64,000 bases of DNA from Dryocosmus kuriphilus (Eukaryota > Arthropoda > Insecta > Hymenoptera > Cynipidae): positions 120,062,133-120,126,132 of the forward strand of contig CM076193.1 in assembly GCA_038277395.1 (NCBI GenBank), written 5' to 3'. Of the stretch, positions 32,608 through 43,250 are shown piece by piece. The position numbers and the translations under genes were made by a program. Numbering within the stretch: the stretch's first letter is position 1; the number at the start of each line of letters is the position of its first letter. Below the pieces are notes generated by a model. It was not told the origin of the DNA. It saw only the letters and a program-made list of their open reading frames with translations, and searched no databases.

Positions 32608-35285
32608 TTTACCTGAAGAAAGTTCATCCGACCAAAACCTCAGTATTTTAAACTGGAACGCTAACGGTATCCTCAATAAATCCCTTGAATTAGAACAATT
32701 TCTAGACGAAGAATCTGTTGACGTTGTCTGTATCACCGAAACACATCTAAATATAAATAACAAATTGTACTTGAAAAATTACACAATCTATAGAAACGAC
32801 CGTCCCCCACCATCTTCCAGCGGGGGGGTCGCTATTCTTGTGCGTAAAGCTATAAAACACAGAGCCATTCAAATCGTTTCAAAATCTAGCGAAATTATCG
32901 GTATCGAAGCTTTCACGCCCTCAAATCCTTTAAAAATTGTCTGCCTCTACTCAGCTCCCCAAAAAGGTCACGGCCTCTCTTGCCTTCGTAGTATTTTTGA
33001 CAAAAAAAATCCTCACTATTTTGGCAGGCGACCTAAACGTCAAAAACTCCGCCTGGGGCTGTTGTAACAGAAACCCAAGGGAAAATACTGTCTTGAAGAT
33101 TGCCCTGCGACACAAAATAACCGTCGAGGCTCCATCCGATCCCACATACTATCCCGGTTGCATATACTTTACCCCAGACATTCTTGACATTTTCTTGACA
33201 AAAAATATTACAACATTTAAAATTCCTAGAGTCGAAAACGCCTAATCATCCGATCACCTCCCAGTAATCTTCGAAATTCCTCTGACACCAGATTCCTCTC
33301 CGAAAGTAGTTGAATACATCGACTGGCTTCTTCTCAAATACAAACCAGAAACTTCTACTTTTAAATGCACTTCCATTCGCTCAACCCAAGATATAGATTT
33401 CGCGATCAAAAATTTAACCGCGGACTTAAACACCGCCACTAAGACCGCTTCCATAACTTAAACTGTAAACTCGAATAACATTAAAATTAAACTCCCTGCT
33501 GATCTCTTAAATCTAATAAAAGAAAAAAACAAAATAAGAAAGCTTTGGCAACGCCACAGACAGCCTCACATAAAATTGCGTTTAAATGATCTCCAACGTC
33601 AGATTCACACTCGCGTAAAAGAGTACTGTAGCGATTCATTTAACAAATATATCTCAGAGGCTGAGGCCTGCCCTAATAGTGCATGGAAAGTCATCTCCTC
33701 ACTTAGAAGGAAAACCCCATGCCTTCCACCTCTCAAAGTCGGTGACGATTCCTTCTCCTTAGACGCGGATAAAGCCAACATTTTTGCAGACTCTCTCCAA
33801 CAGCAATGGTCTCCATTGCCCAGTCCCCCTGACTAATTCAAGTTCACACACAAATAAAACAAAAAATCGCGCGGTTCGCTCCTTCCGCATCAGACTTCAA
33901 ACCCTTATCTCCCGCAGAAATAGAAATTATTATACGCTCCCTTAAGAACAAAAAAGCACCCGGTATCGATGGCATTCGCAACAGCATTCTCAAAATCCTA
34001 CCGAGAAAACAGATTACAGCAATTTGCAATATTGCAAATGGGGTAATGGTCCACCACTACTTTCCACCAGCCTAGAAAGTAGCTGTCATAATCTGTCTTC
34101 CCAAACAAGGAAAACCACTTAGGAAAGCCTCAAGCTAGAGACCTACCAGTCTTCTTCCCACCATTAGCAAAGTCATTGAAAATGTTATTCTCAACAGACT
34201 CGAACAAGCACATCGCTAAAAATAATATTCTGCCCGATTTTCAACATGGCTCTCGAAAAAGACATGGCTCCGCTCACCAACCTTTCAGGGTCACGGAACA
34301 CATTTCTGATGCATATAATAAAAGACACCACACCACAATGGCCCTGCTCGATGTCCAACAAGCCTTTGATCGTGTTTGACATGACGGAATTATCTACAAA
34401 TTAATTGACCTTAAAGTTCCGGAGTATTTAACTGCCACAATTAAGTCCTTCCTCTCGAACTGAATCCTTCGCGCTAAAGTTGGAAACACTCTTTCTGACA
34501 CCCATCCAATCACCTCCGGTGTACCCCAAGGTTCAAAACTCTCCCCAACTCTCTTTAACATCTTCTGTTATAACATCCCTCAAGACATGAAGGTTCGTTT
34601 AGCACTGTTTTCAGATGATATAGCTCTTATTTACTCAACCAAAACTCTTTATAATAACACTCTCCATTTCAACAAATTCATCACCTGTCTTCTCAAGTGG
34701 TACCGCTTCTGGCTCTTGCCTATCAACAGCGACAAATCACAAGCCGTCTTCTTCTCAAGGAGAAACAGATAACCTCCCCCTGTCAGATTAAACTGGACCA
34801 ATATTGAGTGGAGCTACTCTACCTAATACCTTGGTGTAACTTTTGACAGAAAGCTTTCCTGGTATCGTCACATAAACTACACACGTAGCAAAGCAAGAGC
34901 TGCGTTCGCTTCATTAAAACCCTCTCCCACAACAAAAATATTTCTCAAATAATCAAGCTTCGAGCCTTCTCTGCCATCATCAGAAGCATCTGTACTTACG
35001 CTATCCCAATGTGGGGCGCAACGACAGCCTCACGCCTTGATAAACTTCAAGGAACTTTCATGAGCCTTCTTCGCTTTGCCCTCGACATCCCCTGATTTGT
35101 CAGAAATGAACAAATTCTTAAGCAAATCCCAATAGTTTCTCCGGTTCAAGCAGCCACTAAATTCGCTGGAAAACTCCGCATCTCAGCGATTGCTCATCCA
35201 AACCCCACTATCTCAGCAGTAGTTAACTGCACCTCCAAGTCTTACGGCATATTTTGCTGCCCCTTCTCCCTCATTACCCCTCCCT
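32600..35285 (+). pseudogene. Jockey ORF2 (endonuclease, reverse transcriptase)
   Basis: Starts MDNLPEESSS. Endonuclease motifs are LNWNANGI, DVVCITETHL, SSGGVAILVR and, in the next frame, LAGDLNVKNSAWGC. RT motifs appear in separate frames: KNKKAPGIDGIRN near 33950, MALLDVQQAFDRV at 34340, SGVPQGSKLSPTLFN near 34517 and FSDDIALIY at 34608. The catalytic box is FSDD instead of the usual FADD/YADD. At least six stops or frameshifts are present. The copy is inactive. Confidence 0.82.
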
Positions 35286-35734
35286 AAATCCTACTCCTAT
35301 CCTAATCCACACATAATCCCTTACTTCACACTTTCACATACAATTACACTATCATCACAACAAGCACCTATACACACATTGAAGCACAACTCAAATTATT
35401 CACCTTCTCAATAGCAATCCAGCCTATTCTATCAAACATTGCATTCCGCGTTAGTAGCCTCATGATCTTTCATCATGCGGTTCATCCGCCCCCTCGCAGT
35501 AAATTATTCTTTTCTTCTCTTTCCTGTCCTCCTTCTTCATTTTATGGGTCTACAACCTTCGGGCTGGCACCCCTTAAGAGAAGGTGGTTTTAGTCGGTAG
35601 GCGTCCAGTGCGAATCGGACACTAGCTACAACATATTGGGTGTCTTTAAGGAGATTTCCCCTCCTTGGATTATTATCCCAAAAAAAAAAAAACTATGGAA
35701 GGCATTCGGTGGTGGCATTTGAGCCCGTCACAGT

Positions 35735-36070
35735 CGAGGCATTTTCTGGACAGGACGGAGAGTCTACTTTCCCATCTGAGTCCGGGTTTGTCTACTCTCT
35801 GGTGCATTAGCAGGACGGGGAGTCTACTTTCCTATCCGAGTTTGATACTTCAGAGAGATTTTGTGTGGAAGGTCCCAAGTATCTCCCGAATACATAGGTC
35901 GGTTAGGGACTTAGAAATAAAGCAGAGACTTTGCCTGAGGATTTTAGAAGATTTTAATATTGAGGATCTCAGAAGATTGCAAAAGATTGGAATTTCGAGG
36001 ACTTTAGAAGATTGTAATTTTGAGGACTTTAGAAGATTGTAATTTTGAGGATTTCAGAAGACTGTAAGTT
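35735..36070. repeat. Two minisatellites inside the solo LTR
   Basis: A ~73-bp direct duplication containing 'gagagtctactttcc' (about 35757 and 35819) is followed by about five ~25-bp units of the form 'gaggactttagaagattgta' between 35937 and 36065. The 125-aa open frame across this block is built from the repeats and is not called a gene. Confidence 0.75.
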
Positions 36071-36530
36071 TAAGGAGAATTCTTTTGAATACAATTTCTA
36101 TCTATGAACTACGAACCAAAGGCAGAAAATAAAATATAAAGACTTTATACTTGTGGGTATAAAACCAAAAAGAATCATACTGAGAAAATAAAATAAGACA
36201 AGAGGGTTTTTACTAAAGGAAAGCAACGTATAAAGTTAAATAAAAGTAAGCTTTGTAGCAGAGAATAAAAATCACCCGAGATTTTGTGCAAAGGCGAGAT
36301 TAAAAAGGGAAAACTTATTAAATTTAAGACAAGGCAGGATTTCAAGCGATATAGATAAATAATTCTTTTACCGAATTTTTAATAATTATCGAAATTGATA
36401 GCTAAGAATAAACCGATAAATAATTATACATGTACAATACAGACATAAGTAAACTTATATTTTAACGTTGTATATGTTGTAGATATAATTTAATGAAATT
36501 ATAACAAGCAATAATCATAACAACCTTTCA

Positions 36531-36704
36531 ATATATATATACATATATTTTTTTTTTTTTAGATTTTAATAATAGTAATAAATTTTATCGTTTCGGTATA
36601 AAAAAAATTTTTCATTGATATTTTATTTTCCCTGTATGAAACATGATCTAAATTTTAATCTATAGCTTTCAAGAACGTAAATAATTTAAAACAGTTATAT
36701 ATAT
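36531..36704 (+). repeat. First-exon unit fragment in inverted orientation
   Basis: The stretch around 36627-36704 reads 'ttgatattttattttccctg' then 'tatgaaacatgatctaaatt' and 'ttcaagaacgtaaataattt'. That is the unit sequence seen on the minus strand of the main array, here on the plus strand. It stops at the TA tract where the next LTR-like element is inserted, so the signal exon that should follow is absent. Confidence 0.75.
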
Positions 36705-38367
36705 TGTAACGTGTACATTTTTCTCGCTCAGCCTGTTTGTTGATAACTCTCCATACGTGTGGGATATGCTAGAAGCTATAGGTAGTCTAAATCTGGGGCA
36801 TAAGCCAATGCGCAAGTCAAAACCTTCTTACCCACACTAGCCGCAGCCGAAGTGGGAAAATGAGCGAGCCCAGAATAGATAAAAAGGAGAAACGCTGGCG
36901 AAAACGACAGTTACCAGCGAGTTTCAGAAGCAGACACTTCTCTCTCTCTCTTTGAGAGTCCTTCAAAATATTATCCAGGTCAAGATGGAGTGATTTCCCA
37001 TCTATGCCCAAATAAGAGGATAATATTGTAACAAAGAGAACTTCTGATCTTCTCAAGATCTGCTACGATAACGCCCCTTCAATAATAATAAAAAATGTTT
37101 TGAGGTCTTAGCTAAAGTTCATTAACGAATTTGATTAATTACTATATTCTGAGAGTTTCATGTGACCATTTGTGGGTCATTAATTAAAAATAAATATTTA
37201 ATTGTTTGTTATCCCATTTCAATAAACAGAATCTATTCCACGGGTGTAAAGAGGTTTACCTCTAATTACTGTCAGATTTTGAAGTGGAGGTGAGAGAAGG
37301 ATATTAACAAACAATTAAAGAGTGAAATAATTGATAATAATTTCAGTAGCAAAATCCTAGTTATCCTAAAACATAAATATTCCATACTGTGAAAAGCTGG
37401 ATTTATCCTAGCTTTCAACTCGTATGGAAAACATTGTCAGAATATGAGTGAAATCACTAAAATAAAGTTTCTAGAATCTTAAATTAAAAATAGTCGTTTA
37501 CAATTGAGCGTATCTTTGTATTCCAAGAATGGAGCATCTTAACTGCGAGTGCGGCGAAGTTTACTTCCAATCGCTGTCACATCAGGGAGATATCATGAGG
37601 AATAAAATGAATCATACCGTCAATTAGCTTGAAAATAATAAAAGGATAGAAATAAAAGATCTCTTGTAATATCCTAAAACAAAAAGACTCCATACTGCGT
37701 AAAGCTGGATAAATCCTACACTTTCAACTTATATGGGGAATATTGTCAGGATATTTTGGAAATCTTACTGAGTAGATTACCCATTTTAGACAGGGAGGCA
37801 CGTTGCTGAATTGAACTGTCTTTGTTGGATTTAAAGTCTCAACCTTTCTTCTTGAGGAAGAAATCTTTGAATCGGATTGCAAATAAAATGACTATCAATT
37901 TATAATAACTGGCTAGGCAAAGTTTTGTCTTGATGTTCTCGATTTATTTTATTGAAATAAAATAAATATAAGTATGCGAGATATATGATTTGCTTTTATG
38001 TTTGATTTATGTGCGAGAAATAAAAAGATATCTTTCACAATCGCCGTAAAATTATTTAACTGGATATGAACAGTTAGTGACTTATTTCGACTTAAACATT
38101 GATTAGAAATTATCTAGCTTAACAATAAAGTGATTATTGACACCCTATATCTTCTTATAAGGTTAATTTTATTATAATATGGAATTTTATTTTAAAAAAC
38201 TGTGTAATCTTTAATTAGTCAGCATGAATTGAATAAATACATTTTATCAGAGCACTGAATCTCATTTCTACTCTTGTAGTTGACCCTTGTAATGAGAATC
38301 ATTATTATTAAGAGAAACAATTTAATTTATTTATTTAAAAGACTTATTTTTATAAGAGCTAAAAGTT

Positions 38368-38370
<3 letters not shown>
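36705..38370. mobile_element. Second LTR-like element in a TA tract
   Basis: Begins TGTAACGTGTAC and ends AAAAGTTACA, so the ends are TG...CA with a 6-bp inverted TGTAAC/GTTACA, and both flanks are AT runs. A GATAAAAAGGAG box near 36878 followed by 'aaacgctgg' resembles the AATAAAAAG...GCTGG box of the 31.0-kb LTR, suggesting related families. Two ~85-bp direct repeats (about 37372 and 37675) lie inside. At 1.67 kb it is long for an LTR and could be another element class. No coding sequence seen. Confidence 0.4.
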
Positions 38371-38403
<33 letters not shown>

Positions 38404-38459
38404 TGTAAATATTATATTATCATATCTTATTTTAATTTTTCTAGAATTAAATTTCTAAC

Positions 38460-38505
38460 CAAGGTTTCCTGATGAAAATCCTCAATGAGGTCGAAACGTT
38501 GATGA
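38460..38505 (+). ncRNA. Degenerate hammerhead-like motif
   Basis: CTGATGA at 38469-38475 and GAAA at 38493-38496 enclose a hairpin CCTC-AAT-GAGG, but the two base pairs nearest the core are mismatched. The pattern CCTGATGA...CGAAACGTTG is typical of the ends of Penelope-like elements. Catalytic activity is doubtful. Confidence 0.4.
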
Positions 38506-38929
38506 TATATACATATAAATTATTATAATGAAAAAAAAAGCTTCAAAAACTTGATTTTGTTTCTTTTGAATTGGCTGTGATGGCCATTAAAAATATCTAT
38601 TCAATTTCTCCCGATGATTGAGTTCTCTCCAGTGCAGCGCGGCAGTCCTCAGCCAGAACAAGGTTAGTTTGTTTTACATTATATCAATGATAATAATTAA
38701 TTATTACTACAGAGACAAACGTGGTGCCACCACTTCCGTTCTTGGTTGGATAAATATATTACAAAAGAGCGATTACTTATTTGGATAGAGCGACCTTGGA
38801 GAGCCTGTTTAAGTGCTGCCTGACGTCCATGGCATTGCGTTTGTAATATACGCAAGCCAATTAATGATCAACAATTAACAATTTAAGCAATATGGTGTAA
38901 CAGGAAATATGCCAGCATCCATACAACGT

Positions 38930-39065
38930 CTTCAGTCTCATCGGTCACCATCCCAAGAGTCTCGACTTCAGCGGTCATCACCCAATTGTCGGCTTCAACA
39001 GTCACCACCAGATCGTTGGCTTCAACACTCATCACCATATCGTCGGCTTCATCCATCACGATCAC
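38930..39065. repeat. 27-bp tandem repeat, open on both strands
   Basis: About four units of 27 bp, the last slightly longer. On the plus strand an ATG at 38910 opens a 51-codon frame that the repeat turns into nonapeptides such as RLQRSSPNC, RLQQSPPDR and WLQHSSPYR. The minus strand is also open, with acidic repeats. The unit length being a multiple of three keeps both frames open, so coding is not proven. Confidence 0.6.
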
Positions 39066-39608
39066 CAGATCGTTGAGTTCATTAGTTCAGAAGCCCCACC
39101 AGAAGATTCCGAGTCTAAAATAATGTTAAGTTTTGATTTTAATGTAATAGTAATATATAATAGACAATAGGGTCATCCAATAATTTTATTTATGTTCGTA
39201 TATGAAACTATATGCTCTAAAATCATTAATAATACCAGCATAATGTAAAAAAAAAGTTGTTTTCGAATTTATATTTAAAAAAGAAATTTTTTTACATGTT
39301 TCAAATTCCTATTTCTGTGCGCCCAATCCGCCATCTCGATGTAATGTCACTACCCTTCAAAAGCTTGTAAAAAAGCCGGACGATTCACGCTTTTTCATAA
39401 AAAATGGAAAGAAAAAAGTGCTATTGTTGGTGTTTTGTGCCTAAATGTAAAAACACCAGTGTCGAGGATCCGGAAAAAATATTTATATATATACCCAGTG
39501 GCGAGGAACGGAAAAAATGGTACAGAAGTGCTCGGCGTGACATGTGCCCAACAACAAACTTAACCACAGCAGTATATTGTTGCCAAAATCATTTCAATGT
39601 AAGTACAT

Positions 39609-41549
39609 TCGTTTATTTATTTATACTCTCTCCCTTTTACGGGTCTGAGAGTCTTTATATAACCATCACATCTTTACATCCAGCATAGATTTTACAAATA
39701 CTTATTCTATCTATCTTATCCTATATGTACATAGCTTCTTGATCTCTAATCTAAATCTACGCACTGCTGCTCAAGACCTTGGGCTTCCGTTTCCTCTCGC
39801 CCTTTCCATTCTATTTATGGTACATTAATCCGCGACTATACTGACTTTTCTTTTGCCTTTATACGAATCATTTTGGCTCTTCTCTACCTTGTATGACCTG
39901 CTCTTTCTCTCAGCCTGTCCAATTTCTTCACCCATCCCTAGCACATTCCAAAAAACTTCTTTAATCCCCTTTTCGCACTCTCTTTCCCTTCTCCCACATT
40001 CTTCCTCTTATTTTGTTCGCAAACCGCGGCGCTTCTACTCTGTTCTTACTCACCTCTGCTCCGCTTCGACCTTGAGACCGCTCACCTATTTTCAACTCCT
40101 CTCTCTCTTCGTCCCATATCCACACCGTCTCATTTACCCACAACCTGTCTCTACCGAACCTAACTCTATTCCCTTTTCTCCTCTCCTCCTAAGCCCTCTC
40201 TCCAATTATCTATCCCTTCTTTCTCTCTCTCCATGTCATATCTTCATCAATTCTTTCTTTTCTTCCCCTTCGCACCTTCTTTTTCCTCATTACCTCTCTC
40301 CTCTCCACTTCACTTCCCACCTTGACTACGTACATCCTCGGTTTTCCTCCTGTCTTGTTGCCTACCCCGTTTATTTCCTGCACCCTGACATTTGCTCCTA
40401 TGTCCCTCAAAAGCTTCTCTACTTCCTTCTTTCCCGTTTCGTTTTCTACTTGCAATCCTTTTATAACGACATTTCTCCTTTTCTTTTCCCTTTCAAACCC
40501 CTCGATTTTCCTTTCTAACCCGCGTACTCTACTTTTCATTCTCTCATTCTCCTCTCTCAAGTTCACATCTCTCTCTTCCCCGTCCCCTCTACCTATTTCC
40601 TCACGATTATTTGACGTTCAGCTCTGCATTGTAAGTTACATACCCTCTCTTCTACCTGCCTTATTACCTTTCTTCCCTCTTCCTGCTTTTTCCTCTGTTC
40701 CTCCTCCATCCGTTCTAACTTTTGCCACACTTTTTCTTTCTCTTTCTTCCAGCACTTTTCCCATTCCTTCCATTTATTTTTTATCTTTATGACTATCCCC
40801 TCTTTTCCCCTCCCATGTTCCTTCTCTTGCGCTATCACTCTACTCACTACCTTCTCTGACTCCCGGAACATATTTTCCATTGTATCCTTTGTCTTATCTA
40901 ATGCCTTATCCATGGCCTTACTTGACTCTAACATCCTACCAATTGACTTACCAAACTCTAACCTCTCTGCGTCGCCCCCACTAGTCCCGCCTGCCCGGCT
41001 CACCACTTCGTTCATTGCACACTGGGTCTCAGTCTCTAATTCCCTTCTTCGGGCACGTATTGCCCTCTAGCGTTCTGTTGCCTTGGTCTCCTCGTAATCG
41101 GCCTATTACCCTGTGGCCTGCTACTCTCCTACCTTACCCACGGGTCTCCCGCTACACTTATCAACCTCTAGCTCCGCTCCCCACCCTCGCCTCATCCGAC
41201 CATCATCCTTCGCTCTATTTCCACACAAAAAGACAGTAGTAATTATCAATAACCAGACCTTACCTCACCATACGTCTCCCCAGTCTCGTACAACTTCACT
41301 ACCCTACTCTCTGTCCAACAAAACTAACTAACTAACTAACTAACTAACTTCAAACCTAACCTCACTCTTCAGCATGCACCTTCCGCGACCCTTCCACTCA
41401 TTCCGCCCACATATCAACTGCCATAACTCTAACCACAACCCTTTTTTTTTTACCCCACACAACCCTTATTCACCTCCAAAGCCAAAACAATCGCTCAAAT
41501 TCCCACACCCGTCCCATCAGTATCAGCCCTGGAAACGGAAGCCTTCAAC
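39609..41549 (-). mobile_element. Non-LTR retrotransposon fragment carrying ORF1 only
   Basis: Flanked by a 16-bp duplication with one mismatch, TTCAA(T/C)GTAAGTACAT (39593-39608 and 41544-41559), so it is a real insertion. The 3' end on the minus strand is A-rich (AAATAAATAAACG). It contains an ORF1 and 5' UTR with a (CTAA)n run (41325-41349), but no endonuclease or RT, so the interior downstream of ORF1 was lost before or during insertion. The style resembles R1/I-group elements of insects. Confidence 0.75.
39961..41015 (-). pseudogene. LINE ORF1 protein (coiled coil)
   Basis: Read on the minus strand from MNEVVSRAGG. A highly charged coiled coil (41015-40593, with WKEWEKCWKKEKEKVWQKLE) is followed after a stop by a second frame (40566-40210) with KIEGFEREKKRRNVVIKGLQ and MTWRERKKG. 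A third piece (40143-39961) starts MWVNETVWIWDEERE. This order matches ORF1 proteins of insect R1/I-like LINEs, which bind RNA. Stops and frame changes between the pieces make it non-functional. Confidence 0.65.
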
Positions 41550-42560
41550 GTAAGTACATATTTTTATTGATTTTTAAAAAAATACTAAATATGTTTTTTT
41601 TGAAAGAATGCAAGTTATAATCTTTAATATTGCCTAATATTCAGCGGTGTTAGATGTAACGGTTACATGCAGAGCACTAACCTCAAAATCAAATCATTTC
41701 ATTTTACTGATTTCACTTAATAAATGTAGAATTAGATATATTTTTGCTCTGTTAAGTACTCCTTTTAGAATTAAAAGTATGAGTTCAAAGCGAAAAATAT
41801 CGAATTTTAATACTTTTTGCCTAAAATCGTAAATCATGCTGATATATATAAAAAAAATCAATAAGATTCAGATAGTTACGGCTTGACAGTCTCTAAATGT
41901 CCTTGAATTATGTCCATTCGATATAATTCATATTTTAGGATAGAATTCGAAAAAGCCAGAGGAAAAATCGAAAATTCTTAAGTTATAAAATTTCTATAGA
42001 TTTTGTGCCGCATGATTTACAAAGCAATCCAAAGGATAATAAGTTCTGGAAATATATTAATAAAATAAATTGAAAATGTGGAAACAGAATTAATGGAAGC
42101 AAGTATCTTAGCTGACTGAAAGTTTTTTTCTCGAAAATTAAAAGTCCAAACACAACTGTTTAACAATGACTTTGATGCATATTTTATTTAAAGAATTTAA
42201 ACCTAATATATTATATAAGTACTTTAATATTTGCAGCTGCAGGACGATCTGAAAAATTACGTGAGAACAAAACTGGATCCTACTGCTAATTATTTTTATT
42301 ATTTTTATCAAACTGACACATGTATTTTCTCCCGCTTTCATGGACAATGACGTCACACCACGTGTTTCACGCCGTGAGGGCGCCACAAATTCTGTTTAAA
42401 AAATCGACATATCCGGTCGATATTTTGGCACTATTTAATAAATTATTATAAATTATTGAGTTAATAAAGTTAAGTGTCAACTTCACACTTAAATTCTTTG
42501 CGAGTCAAAGTTTATACAAAAATTAACATTAAGCTAAAAAAAAGGTTGTGGATGACCCTA

Positions 42561-43250
42561 TTATTCGCTTTTAACATCTTAATCCAACTTCAGATGAAAA
42601 ATTGTATGTCGCAATGAGAAAAATATACTATTGAATCAAATAAGTATATGAAAAAGACGTGCTTTTATTTCTTGTCCTACTGATTTTAAGGAGAATTCGA
42701 AGCATTCAATTTCACTCCCGAAAAGAGAAAACCGAATTTTACTAAATTCACAGATATGAACCCATTTCGCCATTTCCTTTATCAATTTTTAATATAATTT
42801 CAAATTGAAAGGTGATAAAATTGTATATTGCAAGGGGTTATTCACTTCGGAAATGTTGTCCAGATTCACCGCAGAATCAAAGAATGAAAGATTCAGAATC
42901 ACGAAGATCAGTTGTAAGATATGAAAGATTTGAGATCCCAGCGAATCAGCAACTCAAAAACAGTTGAAAATCTTAAGATCTGGATATCTCAGGTTCTCAG
43001 AGGAGTCTTAAATCCCCAAATGTCTTTGTACTCTTGATAATTACATCAGATCCTTAAGGGATCTTATGAAAACCAGCGGGTCATGGTAAAATATTTGATA
43101 TCTTAAATTACTAAATTTGATTTTCAAAAATTTATGGATCGCGGTATTTACAAAAATTTCATAAGCGAATGGTCCTTCAGTTTATTGCCAAAAGAATCTT
43201 AAGTTTTTTTTCGACATTTGAGGAAATGAGGGCAGTCAAGGCAATCTTTT
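42561..43250. other. AT-rich sequence, no gene seen
   Basis: No domain, RNA gene or repeat boundary recognised. Confidence 0.45.

Larger units (their letters stand above)
31228..35692 (+). mobile_element. Jockey-like non-LTR retrotransposon, near full length, broken
   Basis: Flanked by an 11-bp duplication with one mismatch (CCATGGAAGGC at 31217-31227, CTATGGAAGGC at 35693-35703) and ending in a 13-base poly(A). It carries a ~200-base 5' UTR, ORF1 (gag with zinc knuckles), ORF2 (endonuclease and RT) and a 3' UTR. The structure is the usual Jockey-clade layout. It lies inside the solo LTR, so it is the youngest insertion here. Confidence 0.85.
31044..36530. mobile_element. Solo LTR (~1.0 kb) in a TA tract, split by a Jockey LINE
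   Basis: The sequence from TGTAAGGTT at 31044 to AACCTTTCA at 36530 has TG...CA ends and a short inverted terminal match, and is flanked on both sides by the TA tract of a first-exon unit. Removing the Jockey insertion (31228-35692 plus one target copy) leaves about 1,010 bp. A TATA-like AATAAAAAG lies near 31195 and an AATAAA near 35915. No gag or pol of its own is present, so it is called a solo LTR. The 4-bp duplication cannot be proven because the target is (TA)n. Confidence 0.55.
38371..39167. other. AT tract, hammerhead-like motif and a 27-bp repeat
   Basis: Holds a 30-base AT run (38371-38400), a Penelope-end-like motif (38469-38496) and a short 27-bp tandem repeat (38930-39065). No complete gene is supported. 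Confidence 0.5.
39404..42290 (+). pseudogene. THAP zinc-finger protein, two exons, truncated
   Basis: Exon 1 (39404-39598) starts MERKKCYCWCFVPKCKNTS. The C2CH zinc site is visible as C-x4-C in WCFVPKC and a later CCQNHF, with the conserved W in KKWYRSARRD. It ends after HFN at a perfect GTAAGT donor. Exon 2 starts after TTTGCAG at 42237 in the matching phase and reads LQDDLKNYVRTKLDPTAN, the usual post-HF segment of THAP domains. After that the similarity stops in AT-rich sequence, so the AVPTIF-type end and everything downstream are gone. The 2.6-kb intron is mostly the nested LINE. Confidence 0.7.
39168..42560 (+). mobile_element. THAP-domain (P-like) DNA transposon, decayed
   Basis: Ends are inverted TAGGGTCATCC (39168-39178 and 42550-42560). 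Inside are two exons of a THAP protein and a nested LINE fragment. P-superfamily transposases carry an N-terminal THAP zinc finger, so the element is most likely P-like. The expected 8-bp target duplication is not visible in the flanks, so the boundaries or the insertion are not fully certain. The catalytic domain is missing. Confidence 0.55.

Noticed and set aside
36817..37056. 79-codon minus-strand frame
   Set aside because: Lies in the promoter-like part of an LTR-like element; no similarity recognised.
39853..41331. Plus-strand frames rich in Ser, Leu, Phe and Pro (up to 221 codons)
   Set aside because: Antisense shadow of the Lys/Glu-rich coiled-coil ORF1 on the minus strand.
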